From: Lederbergia sp. NSJ-179
Lineage (GTDB): Bacteria; Bacillota; Bacilli; Bacillales; Bacillaceae_C
Direction of reading: 5' to 3'
Length of the DNA: 64,000 nt
NCBI RefSeq assembly: GCF_022867885.1
Contig: NZ_JALIFP010000018.1
Span: 1-64,000 of the forward strand
Below, piece after piece: positions 8,332-16,216 of the stretch; position 1 is the first letter of the stretch; each line of letters starts with the position of its first letter. The notes beneath the pieces were generated by a model. That model ran no database searches. It had not been told where the DNA came from and was given only the letters and a program-made list of their open reading frames with translations. The position numbers were made by a program, and so were the translations under genes.

Positions 8332-9203
8332 TGACTGTACTATTGCTATTTCTCGCCCATTTAATCGCTGACTTTTGGCTGCAATCAGACCAGATGGTGA
8401 AAAATAAAATAAAACATCTGAAAAAACACTTACTTCACCATCTACTGACAACAGGAATCGCACTTGCAATTATATGGGGATACCAATACGAATTTCAACA
8501 TATAAACTCCTACTTTATTCTGCCTTTAGCTTTTATGATGATCACGCACCTTTTGATTGATTTATCAAAAATAAAATTATTAGACTCCATTCCAAAAAGC
8601 ACAACGGATAATATGAAAAGGCTCGGATACTTTCTATTAGATCAAGTATTACATGTCATTATGATACTCATAGCTTGTATTCTCTTTTTTTCTATGAAAG
8701 TGACAGAAATGACAGCAAGTTTGTTAGACTTATATAGGACAAGTAGTTTAAGTATGGTCAACACAGTATTATTTCTGATCATCATTTACATTTTGGCGAC
8801 AAGTGTCAGCGGCCATATCGTAAAATATATCATCGGCTCCTTGCCCTCCGAGTTTGCAAACTTTGAAGGCGAACTGACATTGAACAACCAGATCAAGGCT
8901 AGACAAGAAAAAAATCAACTAACAACAGAAAGTAGTTTCACGGAGAAATATCATTATTTTACCTACTCCACCCCACTTCGTTCGCGCGGAAAATTGATTG
9001 GTTATATAGAAAGATTGCTTGTTATTATCCTTACAGTAATTGGCGCCTACCCATCCATTGCTTTTATTATCGCTGCTAAGGCGATTGCACGCTTCAAACA
9101 GTTGGATGATCGAAACTGGGCGGAATATTTCTTATTAGGTACACTGTCCTCTATTTTTCTTGGGTTAGTGCTTGGACTTGTTGTACAAGGTGTCCTTATG
9201 TAA
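8331..9203 (+). CDS. DUF3307 membrane protein (SatD partner)
   Basis: A 290-residue integral membrane protein. The first 110 residues match DUF3307: L-A-H-L-I-A-D-F-W-L-Q-S-D-Q-M-V-K-N-K, then a His-rich K-H-L-L-H-H-L and T-H-L-L-I-D-L-S-K, with conserved Asp and His in the membrane or at its surface. There are about seven hydrophobic segments and a final pair around 225-285. Its ATG overlaps the satD-like stop by one base. DUF3307 proteins regularly accompany SatD; I infer that they form one membrane-associated complex of unknown function. Confidence 0.78.
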   Translation: MTVLLLFLAHLIADFWLQSDQMVKNKIKHLKKHLLHHLLTTGIALAIIWGYQYEFQHINSYFILPLAFMMITHLLIDLSKIKLLDSIPKSTTDNMKRLGYFLLDQVLHVIMILIACILFFSMKVTEMTASLLDLYRTSSLSMVNTVLFLIIIYILATSVSGHIVKYIIGSLPSEFANFEGELTLNNQIKARQEKNQLTTESSFTEKYHYFTYSTPLRSRGKLIGYIERLLVIILTVIGAYPSIAFIIAAKAIARFKQLDDRNWAEYFLLGTLSSIFLGLVLGLVVQGVLM

Positions 9204-9204
9204 A

Positions 9205-9240
9205 AGACAGGGAGCCAGTAATTAAAATGGCTCCTTGTCT
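9205..9240 (+). terminator. Hairpin after DUF3307 gene
   Basis: AGACAGGGAGCCA and TGGCTCCTTGTCT pair over 13 positions with one mismatch around an A/T-rich loop, directly after the stop codon. There is no long T run on the plus side (AAAATTT follows), so termination may be weak or the hairpin may protect the 3' end. Confidence 0.5.
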
Positions 9241-9314
9241 AAAATTTAATACAGCCTGTAAAACACAATGTGAGAGCCTATAACCGTTGATTTGATCAAT
9301 TTATTCATAAAGAC

Positions 9315-9596
9315 CTATGTCCCGTCGGCGTGATTCCCCATGGAGATAGACAATCTGTTCCACGTATTAATTTGGATAATGACCATTACCAGTTCAACAT
9401 ATTCTTTTTCACTGAAATATTTTCTTACCTGCTCATACAACGCATCACTGACACCATTTTCTGAAACCAGCGTCAGATTCTCTGCCAACTCAAGCGCCAC
9501 CTGCTCTTCCTCAGTAAATATCCCTGTTTCTTTCCACTTCTTTAATTCATCCGTCTTTTAATCGGATACTTTTAATTTTTTGGCTGCTTTGGTCAT
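9315..9596 (-). pseudogene. Carboxymuconolactone decarboxylase/AhpD-family remnant
   Basis: The frame reads W-K-E-T-G-I-F-T-E-E-E-Q-V-A-L-E-L-A-E-N-L-T, then Y-E-Q-V-R-K-Y-F-S-E-K-E-Y-V-E-L and N-T-W-N-R-L-S-I-S, the C-terminal half of a peroxidase-like CMD-family protein. The N-terminal half with the catalytic C-x-x-C is absent, and a TAA at 9558-9560 interrupts the frame just after a possible start at 9596. Non-functional. The following 220 bases hold no gene. Confidence 0.7.
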
Positions 9597-9817
9597 TCTT
9601 ATGACGATTTGGTAAAAGCTTTTGAAGAAATAAGCCGATTTAACTTTTTAGGTAGGAATTAAAACTAGTTTAAAGAAAGATGAATACTAGCTATGCTTTA
9701 TTTAAAACTGGAAAGCCAAAACAGACTGCACTCCTTTATCATAATTATTAGAATCATTCTATCAGCATTTTAAAAGTTTTGTAAGAGTATACGAGGACTT
9801 TATTTCACAATTTGACC

Positions 9818-9991
9818 CTATACATAAAATAAACCAATCGCTAAAATCCAAACCGCTGCTGTCATCAAAACAAATGTTTGTGCGTTCCCTGAAGCTTCAA
9901 AAACCTTTGCCCACTCACTTAGGTTGATCTTGCATGCTGTGTCATATAAATCCTTATCGCTAGCTGAACTTAAGTAAGTAATATTTTTCAA
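9818..9991 (-). CDS. Putative small single-pass membrane protein (57 aa)
   Basis: A TTG-start frame overlapping the last ten codons of the flavoprotein gene (9960-11078) in another register. It reads K-N-I-T-Y-L-S-S-A-S-D-K-D-L-Y-D-T-A-C-K and ends in a clear transmembrane helix (T-F-V-L-M-T-A-A-V-W-I-L-A-I-G-L-F-Y-V). The hydrophobic tail with a soluble head and the tight overlap argue for a translationally coupled membrane anchor or subunit, but the ribosome site is weak. Family unknown. Confidence 0.4.
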   Translation of the reverse strand: MKNITYLSSASDKDLYDTACKINLSEWAKVFEASGNAQTFVLMTAAVWILAIGLFYV

Positions 9992-11078
9992 ATGCTCGCT
10001 TCAGCATATGTGGCATCATGCCACTCATTGTCCATTTTAATGTTCCTGGTTTAGACGAAGTATTCATGATAAACATGGCACCTTCTTTTCCAATCTCCAT
10101 TATATAAAGTGTGTCGTGTTGGAATAACATAAGTGGTTCATGCTGCATCTGTTTGATGATATTTTCAGCAGCAAGTGCGCCCTGGAGCTCAGCAGCACGC
10201 CCTGTTTTTGTTCCTTTAATATTATTTGCATCACCAACAACAAAAATATTTTCCCATTGTACGGATTGGAGCGTTTCATGAACAGGTAGAATGCCATTCT
10301 CATGCTTAAAATCTTTTGATGATGGAATATATTCCTTCCCTTTATAAGGAGGTAAAACGAGTAAAAAAGAATAAGGCAGTCGTTTTCCATTATTCAAATA
10401 GATCTTTCTGTCATCTACCTTTTTAATTGAAACATTACAATGGTACGTTATTTGTTTTTCCCTCATTAATCCTTCAAGCTGCTCTGTCGGCTCTGTTCCT
10501 TTTCCGTCAAAAAGCTCTTTTTCATATGTGAAAAACGTTATTGGGCATTTGATACGACGCCCACTAAGATACGTATATAACTCAAATAAAAACTCATACG
10601 CAATACCTGGGTTTGGATTCTCCTGCGCAACACCTATGACAATGGGTTCACCTTCTTCCATTTCTTCCAGCCTTTTTCCTGTTTGAAGAGCGGATGATAG
10701 ATCATAGACAGATGCACTCATTTCCTCTAATCCTTTTATTCTTGCCCAGTCTGGAGAAGCACCTGATGCAAGTATTAAATAGTCGTACTCAATGATTTCA
10801 TTATCATTACATATAACATGATTTTGTTTTGGCTTAATGGCTTGAACACGTTTCTCAATGAACGTAACACCGATCTTTTCAAATGTTGGACGAAGTGGAA
10901 AGGTGAATTTATTAATGCTATGTTTGTGAAAAGGCAGCCAAATTAAGGATGGACGAAAAACAAATTCAGCCTTTTCAGAGATAACGATGACATCATGTGG
11001 AGATTTTTTTAATTTTTTTCTAATCTCAATAGCCGCATTTAATCCTCCAAATCCACTTCCAACAATAACAATATTCAT
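9960..11078 (-). CDS. FAD-dependent oxidoreductase, SQR/NDH-2-like
   Basis: A 372-residue flavoprotein of the sulfide:quinone oxidoreductase/type II NADH dehydrogenase superfamily. It begins with M-N-I-V-I-V-G-S-G-F-G-G-L-N-A-A (FAD dinucleotide fold), has Y-L-I-L-A-S-G-A near 105, and the second FAD motif N-I-F-V-V-G-D-A-N-N near 290. The C-terminal active-site Cys of classical SQR is not visible, so sulfide oxidation is uncertain; quinone reduction at the membrane is the likely theme. The start is 11078 because GGAAG lies eight bases upstream; the ATG at 11093 has none. Its 3' end overlaps a small membrane-protein frame. Confidence 0.75.
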   Translation of the reverse strand: MNIVIVGSGFGGLNAAIEIRKKLKKSPHDVIVISEKAEFVFRPSLIWLPFHKHSINKFTFPLRPTFEKIGVTFIEKRVQAIKPKQNHVICNDNEIIEYDYLILASGASPDWARIKGLEEMSASVYDLSSALQTGKRLEEMEEGEPIVIGVAQENPNPGIAYEFLFELYTYLSGRRIKCPITFFTYEKELFDGKGTEPTEQLEGLMREKQITYHCNVSIKKVDDRKIYLNNGKRLPYSFLLVLPPYKGKEYIPSSKDFKHENGILPVHETLQSVQWENIFVVGDANNIKGTKTGRAAELQGALAAENIIKQMQHEPLMLFQHDTLYIMEIGKEGAMFIMNTSSKPGTLKWTMSGMMPHMLKRAFEKYYLLKFS

Positions 11079-11166
11079 AGCGATCACTTCCATTTTTTTT
11101 AGTATTTTCTAAACCATACCTATTTAAATCTAACGTTCTCAAAAATGATGGATTCCCAACAATCTG

Positions 11167-12579
11167 TTATTTCTTTATTTTTTTGTCTTCCCAAGGTTCA
11201 AATGAAAATGGAATACGAAGCATTTTAGCCGTTAATTCGTCGTAAGATACTAAGTCTTTTTTTGATAGCTCTTTTAAAGAGCGTTTTCCCATCGCTCTTA
11301 ATGCCATTTTCATTTCTTCAATACTTGCTGTTAAGAATTTTTCTGCTGATTGAGTGCCTTCATCCATCTTAAATTGATCCTTAAATTTCCCTTGATTCCA
11401 AACGACTTGTGTAGGTGGTTCAAAAGGTAGTGGAACAAGAGATTGAGTATGGGCAACTGTAAATAGGATGGTTGAACCTATATATACAGCATCAGCACCT
11501 AGTGCAAGTATTTTTAAAAAATGCCCCGGGACAAATAATCCTCCCGATGCAATTAAACTAATTTGATCCTTTTTATTTCTCTTCTCCAGATGATTGGAAG
11601 CTCGGAAAACTGCATGTAATGTAGGAATCCCAAAATCATCAGATAAAATTGGCGGGGCGCCTAGGGTTGCTGCTTGTCCACCGTCAATTGCAATATAATC
11701 CACTCCAATGTAAATTAAATGATCAATATCTTCTTCAATTTTTCCACCAGCCCCAATTTTAGCGCCAATTGGAACTCCCCCTGTTAAATGACGGAGTTCA
11801 TCAACCAGTTCTTTCAAATCATCTAGTGTTTGATCTTCAAAAAAATTATCGTGAATGACTGCATCCTCATTTTCCTTTAGTCCCATTATCTTGCGGGCAC
11901 GACCTGTTAAATTTTCAGGTGAAATTTTTCCTCCCGTTCCCAATAAGGCACCCTGCCCTAATTTAACTTCAATCATATCGGCTCGTTTAATAAGATGCTC
12001 TTCCTTTGACCATTCTGTTTTAGAAAATTGCAAAATATACTTTCCAGCAGCATCTAATTCTTCAGGAAAGACGCCGCCTTCACCGGAGTTAATAGCCGTT
12101 CCTGCATTCTTAGCTGCTCCTGCCAAAGAAAGTCTCACTTCCTCGCTTAGGGCAATACCGTAGGCCATGCCGCTAATCATAAGTGGAATTTTTATTTTCA
12201 TCGGCTTTTTCGCTTTTGGTCCAATGGTAACGACAACATCTACCTCTTCCTCACCATCTATGGGAAATGGAGACGTTTGTGCAGGGATAAACGTAATTGT
12301 ATCTAAATTCGGCCACGTTTTTGAGGAACCAAGCGGACGATGGAGAACATCGCCTGTTTCTGCACGTAAACTATTTTCAATTATATTTTGAATACCCATA
12401 TGTCGTAGTCCTGGTAGTAACTCCATAATATTTTCTTGATAACTATCGGTTAGAATGATTTTTCCCATTTGTTTAACTATTCGTTTCATGATCCAACGCC
12501 AACCAACAAGTATTATTAAAATAAGAACAAATAATAGGGATATCAGTACAAAAGACACATAATCTAAAAAGTTCGGCAT
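11167..12579 (-). CDS. FMN-binding glutamate-synthase-family protein with N-terminal membrane anchor
   Basis: A 470-residue protein built from one hydrophobic helix (about residues 6-28) and the central FMN/iron-sulfur barrel of glutamate synthase large subunit, without the amidotransferase or GXGXG domains. Typical motifs are A-I-N-S-G-E-G-G-V-F (about 165), K-L-G-Q-G-A-L-L-G-T-G-G (about 205), G-V-D-Y-I-A-I-D-G-G-Q-A-A-T (about 295) and A-D-A-V-Y-I-G-S-T (about 355). B. subtilis YerD is a relative. Such stand-alone domains are thought to be FMN oxidoreductases; the true substrate is unknown. The ATG at 12579 has GGAG eight bases upstream. Confidence 0.82.
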   Translation of the reverse strand: MPNFLDYVSFVLISLLFVLILIILVGWRWIMKRIVKQMGKIILTDSYQENIMELLPGLRHMGIQNIIENSLRAETGDVLHRPLGSSKTWPNLDTITFIPAQTSPFPIDGEEEVDVVVTIGPKAKKPMKIKIPLMISGMAYGIALSEEVRLSLAGAAKNAGTAINSGEGGVFPEELDAAGKYILQFSKTEWSKEEHLIKRADMIEVKLGQGALLGTGGKISPENLTGRARKIMGLKENEDAVIHDNFFEDQTLDDLKELVDELRHLTGGVPIGAKIGAGGKIEEDIDHLIYIGVDYIAIDGGQAATLGAPPILSDDFGIPTLHAVFRASNHLEKRNKKDQISLIASGGLFVPGHFLKILALGADAVYIGSTILFTVAHTQSLVPLPFEPPTQVVWNQGKFKDQFKMDEGTQSAEKFLTASIEEMKMALRAMGKRSLKELSKKDLVSYDELTAKMLRIPFSFEPWEDKKIKK

Positions 12580-12828
12580 AATCACTTCTCCAATATGGAA
12601 TAAATTAAACAGTCATTTTCCATTATTGCCCAAGAGGAGAAATAATTATCATTTGATATGAAATTGCTCTCTCAGCTACATCGGGGATAGTATGTATTAA
12701 TCTTTCCTTTACGGAAAGACTAAAAAAATCTTTAAATCGTATGATATTTAATGTAGTTGATCCCATTGCTTTATACTTATTTTCTTGACTTTTGGTGCTT
12801 ATTTTCTTGTAAGAAGGAGGTCATTTAT

Positions 12829-13578
12829 ATGAACTTATTAAATAATATCGATCATCGTCCTTTTCCTGTCCCTTCGAAAAAGTGGATTATGCGACAAACT
12901 TGGAGAAATCTATTGTTTTTGCATTGGCCTGTTCCACTTGAAAAATTACGTCCACATATTCCTTCTTCCTTACAAATTGACACCTTTAATGGATCCGCAT
13001 GGCTAGGCATCATTTTATTTGTTTTAGAGGGGATTTATCCACTTGGAATATCAAATATTTCCCTTACACCTAAATTTCCAGAAATCAATGTAAGGACATA
13101 TGTTACATGCAATGGAAAACCCGGTATTTATTTTATGTCCATTGATGTTGAGAATTGGGCATCCTTAAAGATAGCAAAGAACTGGTATCATCTACCCTAT
13201 CATTCGGCGAAAATTTCTTTTCGAAAAGAAGGTCAAACCTTTCATTGCCATAGTATTCGTAAAGGAAACGATAATACTCCTGTATCATTTAAGGGCCAAT
13301 ACGTTCCTGTATCAGAAGTTTATTATCCAAAAGAAGGGACGCTGGATCATTGGCTCACTGAGCGCTATTGTTTATATAGTTCGAATAATGGAGTCAACCT
13401 CTATTGTGGTGAAATCCACCATCGTCCTTGGCCGCTGCAACAAGCAGAAATACAAGTAGATAGGAACACCCTTTTTACACCTTATCAATTTGACCTTTCT
13501 GAAGTAAAACCGATCGCTCATTTCTCAACAGGTGTAGATGCGCTCATGTGGAATATAAAAAAAATACAGATCAAGTAA
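12829..13578 (+). CDS. DUF2071 (YqjF-like) protein
   Basis: A 249-residue protein of the YqjF/DUF2071 family: W-R-N-L-L-F-L-H-W-P-V-P near residue 26, then I-P-S-S-L-Q-I-D-T-F-N-G-S-A-W-L-G, and F-P-E-I-N-V-R-T-Y-V in the middle, ending with F-S-T-G-V-D-A-L-M-W. The family shares a fold with acetoacetate-decarboxylase-like proteins, but no activity is proven. Start 12829 is preceded by AAGGAGG; the 24 codons upstream are not coding-like. It is divergent from the glutamate-synthase-domain gene, with about 250 bases between them. Confidence 0.8.
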   Translation: MNLLNNIDHRPFPVPSKKWIMRQTWRNLLFLHWPVPLEKLRPHIPSSLQIDTFNGSAWLGIILFVLEGIYPLGISNISLTPKFPEINVRTYVTCNGKPGIYFMSIDVENWASLKIAKNWYHLPYHSAKISFRKEGQTFHCHSIRKGNDNTPVSFKGQYVPVSEVYYPKEGTLDHWLTERYCLYSSNNGVNLYCGEIHHRPWPLQQAEIQVDRNTLFTPYQFDLSEVKPIAHFSTGVDALMWNIKKIQIK

Positions 13579-13669
13579 GGATAGAAAAGGGAATTTCGTT
13601 TTTTTCAACGTTTATTCATTTCGAGAGTATTGAAAATTATATTATTTATTAAGGAGGAACTTGAGCTTA

Positions 13670-14140
13670 ATGGTTAAGTTTAATAAGAAAATTGCATTTT
13701 CGCTCGCCACATTTATTTTACCCTGGTTAACTGTCCCTTTTATGGGGAGAAGGAATTTTTTTAGGTTTTTACCTGTTGCAAGTTTTATCAATTTATTTTT
13801 AAGTGTATTTAGTCTCATTTGTAACAAGAAGAAATGGTGGAAAACGAATAACCCTATATCTCCAGGGCCAATCGATTTTACGTATATTTTAGGTCCTTAT
13901 TTTGTCGCAACACTATGGATATTTAGATTAACGTATGGGAATTTCCGCAAGTACTTAATCACAAATATGGTATTAGATTTAATTAACGCATATCCTATGC
14001 CTTACATTGGGAATAAATTTGGAATTGTCAAATTTAAAAAGATGACACATACTGCTTGGTATTTTATCAATGTATCCTTAGCCGTTTTCATCTATGTCTT
14101 TCAGTCCCTTGTAGAAAAAGCGATTAGGAAAAGCAGATAG
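13670..14140 (+). CDS. Hypothetical membrane protein
   Basis: A 156-residue protein with an N-terminal helix (F-S-L-A-T-F-I-L-P-W-L-T-V-P-F), a second hydrophobic stretch (F-I-N-L-F-L-S-V-F-S-L-I), a third (I-L-G-P-Y-F-V-A-T-L-W-I-F) and a fourth near the C-terminus (W-Y-F-I-N-V-S-L-A-V-F-I-Y), with basic tails. It has AAGGAGG twelve bases before the ATG at 13670. It follows the DUF2071 gene by 90 bases in the same direction and may share its transcript. Function not recognised. Confidence 0.7.
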   Translation: MVKFNKKIAFSLATFILPWLTVPFMGRRNFFRFLPVASFINLFLSVFSLICNKKKWWKTNNPISPGPIDFTYILGPYFVATLWIFRLTYGNFRKYLITNMVLDLINAYPMPYIGNKFGIVKFKKMTHTAWYFINVSLAVFIYVFQSLVEKAIRKSR

Positions 14141-14162
14141 TTTTAATTAAGTAGGTACAAAA

Positions 14163-14288
14163 CGTATGCACCTGTTTTGCGATGTAAAAACTTTTAGGGG
14201 CCTGACGGAGCTGAGGGAACCCGAAGAACGAATCGGTGTTGGTGTAAGCAAGCTGGCCCCGCAAGTTTGCTAGTCGCTAGGTGATTCT
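14163..14288. repeat. Degenerate copy of a structured dispersed repeat (type B)
   Basis: The core AAACTTTTAGGGGCCTGACG and the tail GTTTGCTAGTCGCTAGG match the better-preserved copy at 45479-45660. The flanks pair (CACCT with AGGTG, GCGA with TCGC, AACTT with AAGTT), so the same fold can form, but the common outer ends have been lost. It fills the space between two convergent genes. Confidence 0.65.
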
Positions 14289-14336
14289 AAATGAGAACTT
14301 CCGGTGTCACGAATCACCCGCAATTTCTTAAGAATA

Positions 14337-14366
14337 GAAAAGCATACTTCCATGAAAGAAGTATGC
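14337..14366 (-). terminator. Intrinsic terminator of the phosphatase gene
   Basis: GCATACTTC (14342-14350) pairs with GAAGTATGC (14358-14366). Read on the minus strand the hairpin is followed by TTTTCTATTCTT, ten bases past the phosphatase stop codon. Confidence 0.75.
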
Positions 14367-14375
14367 CGGGAATAA

Positions 14376-16031
14376 CTATTCGTCTAGTTTTTTCCAAACG
14401 TCCCACTTGCCAGATTCAGAAGGTTTTTCTCCACGAGTCCACCACTTTGCTTCGTAAAGAACACCGTTATCATATACTTTATCCCCTGCAACATATACTT
14501 TTGAGGATTGCCATTCTGAGATATGATGAGGGTCTTCATGCTTCATTTCCTTCCAAACATCCCATTCGCCGGAATCAGAAGGTTTTTCACCGCGGGTCCA
14601 CCATTTTGCCTCATACGTCTTACCTTTATAGTTAACACGATCCCCTGCAACATATACTTTGTCTGCAGACCAGTTTTCATATTGCTTTTCCTTAACAATA
14701 GAGAAAGTTTCTAGATGTTTGTTTTCATTTGACTTCGTAGTTGTATAGGATGTGTTAAAAGTTATTTTCTCATCCGTAACCGTGACTTCACTATATGTCA
14801 TCTTATTTCCCTCTGGTGAGGCTCCATCTTCTACATTTGTATTTTTAACATCAAGGAAATCATAATTAGGAATAAGCGGATCACCAGTTGCGACAGAGTA
14901 ATTTTTAGGATTATAAAATTTTAAGCCGCCTGAAGCGATTGTATAATATAACGGTGCATCAGGTGAAAAAACAGTGAAAGGGTCGGCTGGATGAACGAGT
15001 TCAGCATTTTCCTTCGTACCATCACCATTTACAAAACCGCGGCTGTATACATGATCATGACCGGAGAGGACAACATCAATTTTTAATTCATCCAATACCG
15101 GTGAAAGCGCAATGCGAAGTTTCATAATATCTGAGTCGGTAATGTGGCTTGCCCCAGAATAAATCCCTTTATGGAATAAGACGATTTTCCATTGCTTGTC
15201 ACTAGCCTGCATATCCTCTCGCAACCATTTAATTTGCTGATCGATCTCTTCATCAGTTATATTTTCTGTATTTAATGATGCAAAATGGGCAGGGCCATAA
15301 TCGAATGAATAAACATAGGGAAGCTCAAGATCTGTATTTTGCTTTCCGCTCTCTGGCGAAGGAAAATAATGGTCTAAGTAAAGTCCGCTGGCACTATCAT
15401 GGTTACCAATGACAGGGACCATAAATGTATCCTGGTAAAGATTATGGGAAACATCAAAGAAAGTATCCCATTGATCTGGATTATTTGCTGTGTCTGTAAA
15501 ATCTCCCGCTAGATAAGTGAAATCAACTTTATCCTTTAATTGTTTTGTCGCATTCTTTAACATCTGTTCTGTTTTCTTCCCATCACCTGATGCAGTATTA
15601 AATTGGGTATCTGAGATATAAAGAAAGGAAAAACCGTCTTCCGTGCTGGCAGTCTTAAACTGGCCCTGCTCACTCCATCCCTTTTCTGAACCATCCCCTA
15701 CGCGGTATAGGTATTTAGTATTTTCTTTAAGAGAGCTAGCAGTAACTTTGCTATAGGCACGTCCATTTCTGAAGGTAATATCACTACTTGAGAAAACTAA
15801 TTTGTTCTTAGATTTGAACCCTTTAGGATCTGATTTCTCAACGATTTGAGCAACAGCCTTTGTAACCTCCTGATCATGTGTTTCCCAGGCGAGTGTCATG
15901 CTGTTATTAGGGTTCTCCGTGACGGTGGAAGTAATGACCGACGGCGGGATCTCTGCCGCAAAAATAGGCTGGGCTGCACCGATAGACAGAGCTAAAACCG
16001 AACTTAATAATATACTAGTTTTGAATTTCAA
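14376..16031 (-). CDS. Secreted purple-acid-type phosphatase with two chitin-binding modules
   Basis: A 551-residue exported metallophosphoesterase. Residues 1-25 are a signal peptide (cleavage after I-F-A-A), 27-128 a fibronectin-like N-terminal domain of purple acid phosphatases, and about 135-400 the calcineurin-like catalytic domain with D-T-Q-F (141), G-D-F-T-D (176), G-N-H-D (209), H near 288 and G-H-D-H (324) as metal ligands. Two near-identical C-terminal repeats (about 457-497 and 508-549) contain Y-E-A-K-W-W-T-R-G-E-K-P-S, the CBM5/12 chitin-binding signature. The start is TTG at 16031 behind AGGAGGAG. It probably releases phosphate from organic esters while bound to chitin or cell wall. 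Confidence 0.88.
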   Translation of the reverse strand: MKFKTSILLSSVLALSIGAAQPIFAAEIPPSVITSTVTENPNNSMTLAWETHDQEVTKAVAQIVEKSDPKGFKSKNKLVFSSSDITFRNGRAYSKVTASSLKENTKYLYRVGDGSEKGWSEQGQFKTASTEDGFSFLYISDTQFNTASGDGKKTEQMLKNATKQLKDKVDFTYLAGDFTDTANNPDQWDTFFDVSHNLYQDTFMVPVIGNHDSASGLYLDHYFPSPESGKQNTDLELPYVYSFDYGPAHFASLNTENITDEEIDQQIKWLREDMQASDKQWKIVLFHKGIYSGASHITDSDIMKLRIALSPVLDELKIDVVLSGHDHVYSRGFVNGDGTKENAELVHPADPFTVFSPDAPLYYTIASGGLKFYNPKNYSVATGDPLIPNYDFLDVKNTNVEDGASPEGNKMTYSEVTVTDEKITFNTSYTTTKSNENKHLETFSIVKEKQYENWSADKVYVAGDRVNYKGKTYEAKWWTRGEKPSDSGEWDVWKEMKHEDPHHISEWQSSKVYVAGDKVYDNGVLYEAKWWTRGEKPSESGKWDVWKKLDE

Positions 16032-16064
16032 GTAAATTCTCCTCCTATATTCTTATTCTTTATC

Positions 16065-16117
16065 AGTATAATGGAATAATATTTATTGTTTATGAATTGA
16101 GAGTAAAGAATAGTTAA
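16065..16117 (-). promoter_or_regulatory. Possible PhoP-box promoter of the phosphatase gene
   Basis: On the minus strand TTAACT (16112-16117) and TTACTC (16101-16106) are spaced 11 bases start to start, with weaker TCATAA and AAATAT at the next 11-base steps. A TATACT -10 follows at 16065-16070, about 20 bases further. PhoP activates Bacillus phosphate genes from TT(A/C)ACA-like repeats in this position. The repeats are imperfect, so this is a suggestion supported by the gene product. Confidence 0.4.
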
Positions 16118-16171
16118 GAATACATGAAGGTGGGGGAATTCTAATCATTAGGTCCTCTTTGTCATTTGGTG

Positions 16172-16205
16172 AAAAAATCCTCAACCTTAAACAAAGGTGA
16201 GGATT
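16172..16205 (-). terminator. Intrinsic terminator of the MutS2-like gene
   Basis: On the minus strand AATCCTCACCTT pairs with AAGGTTGAGGATT around a TGTTT loop, followed by a T run, starting 12 bases after the stop codon of the MutS2-like gene. Confidence 0.8.
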
Positions 16206-16216
16206 TTTCTCATTAC

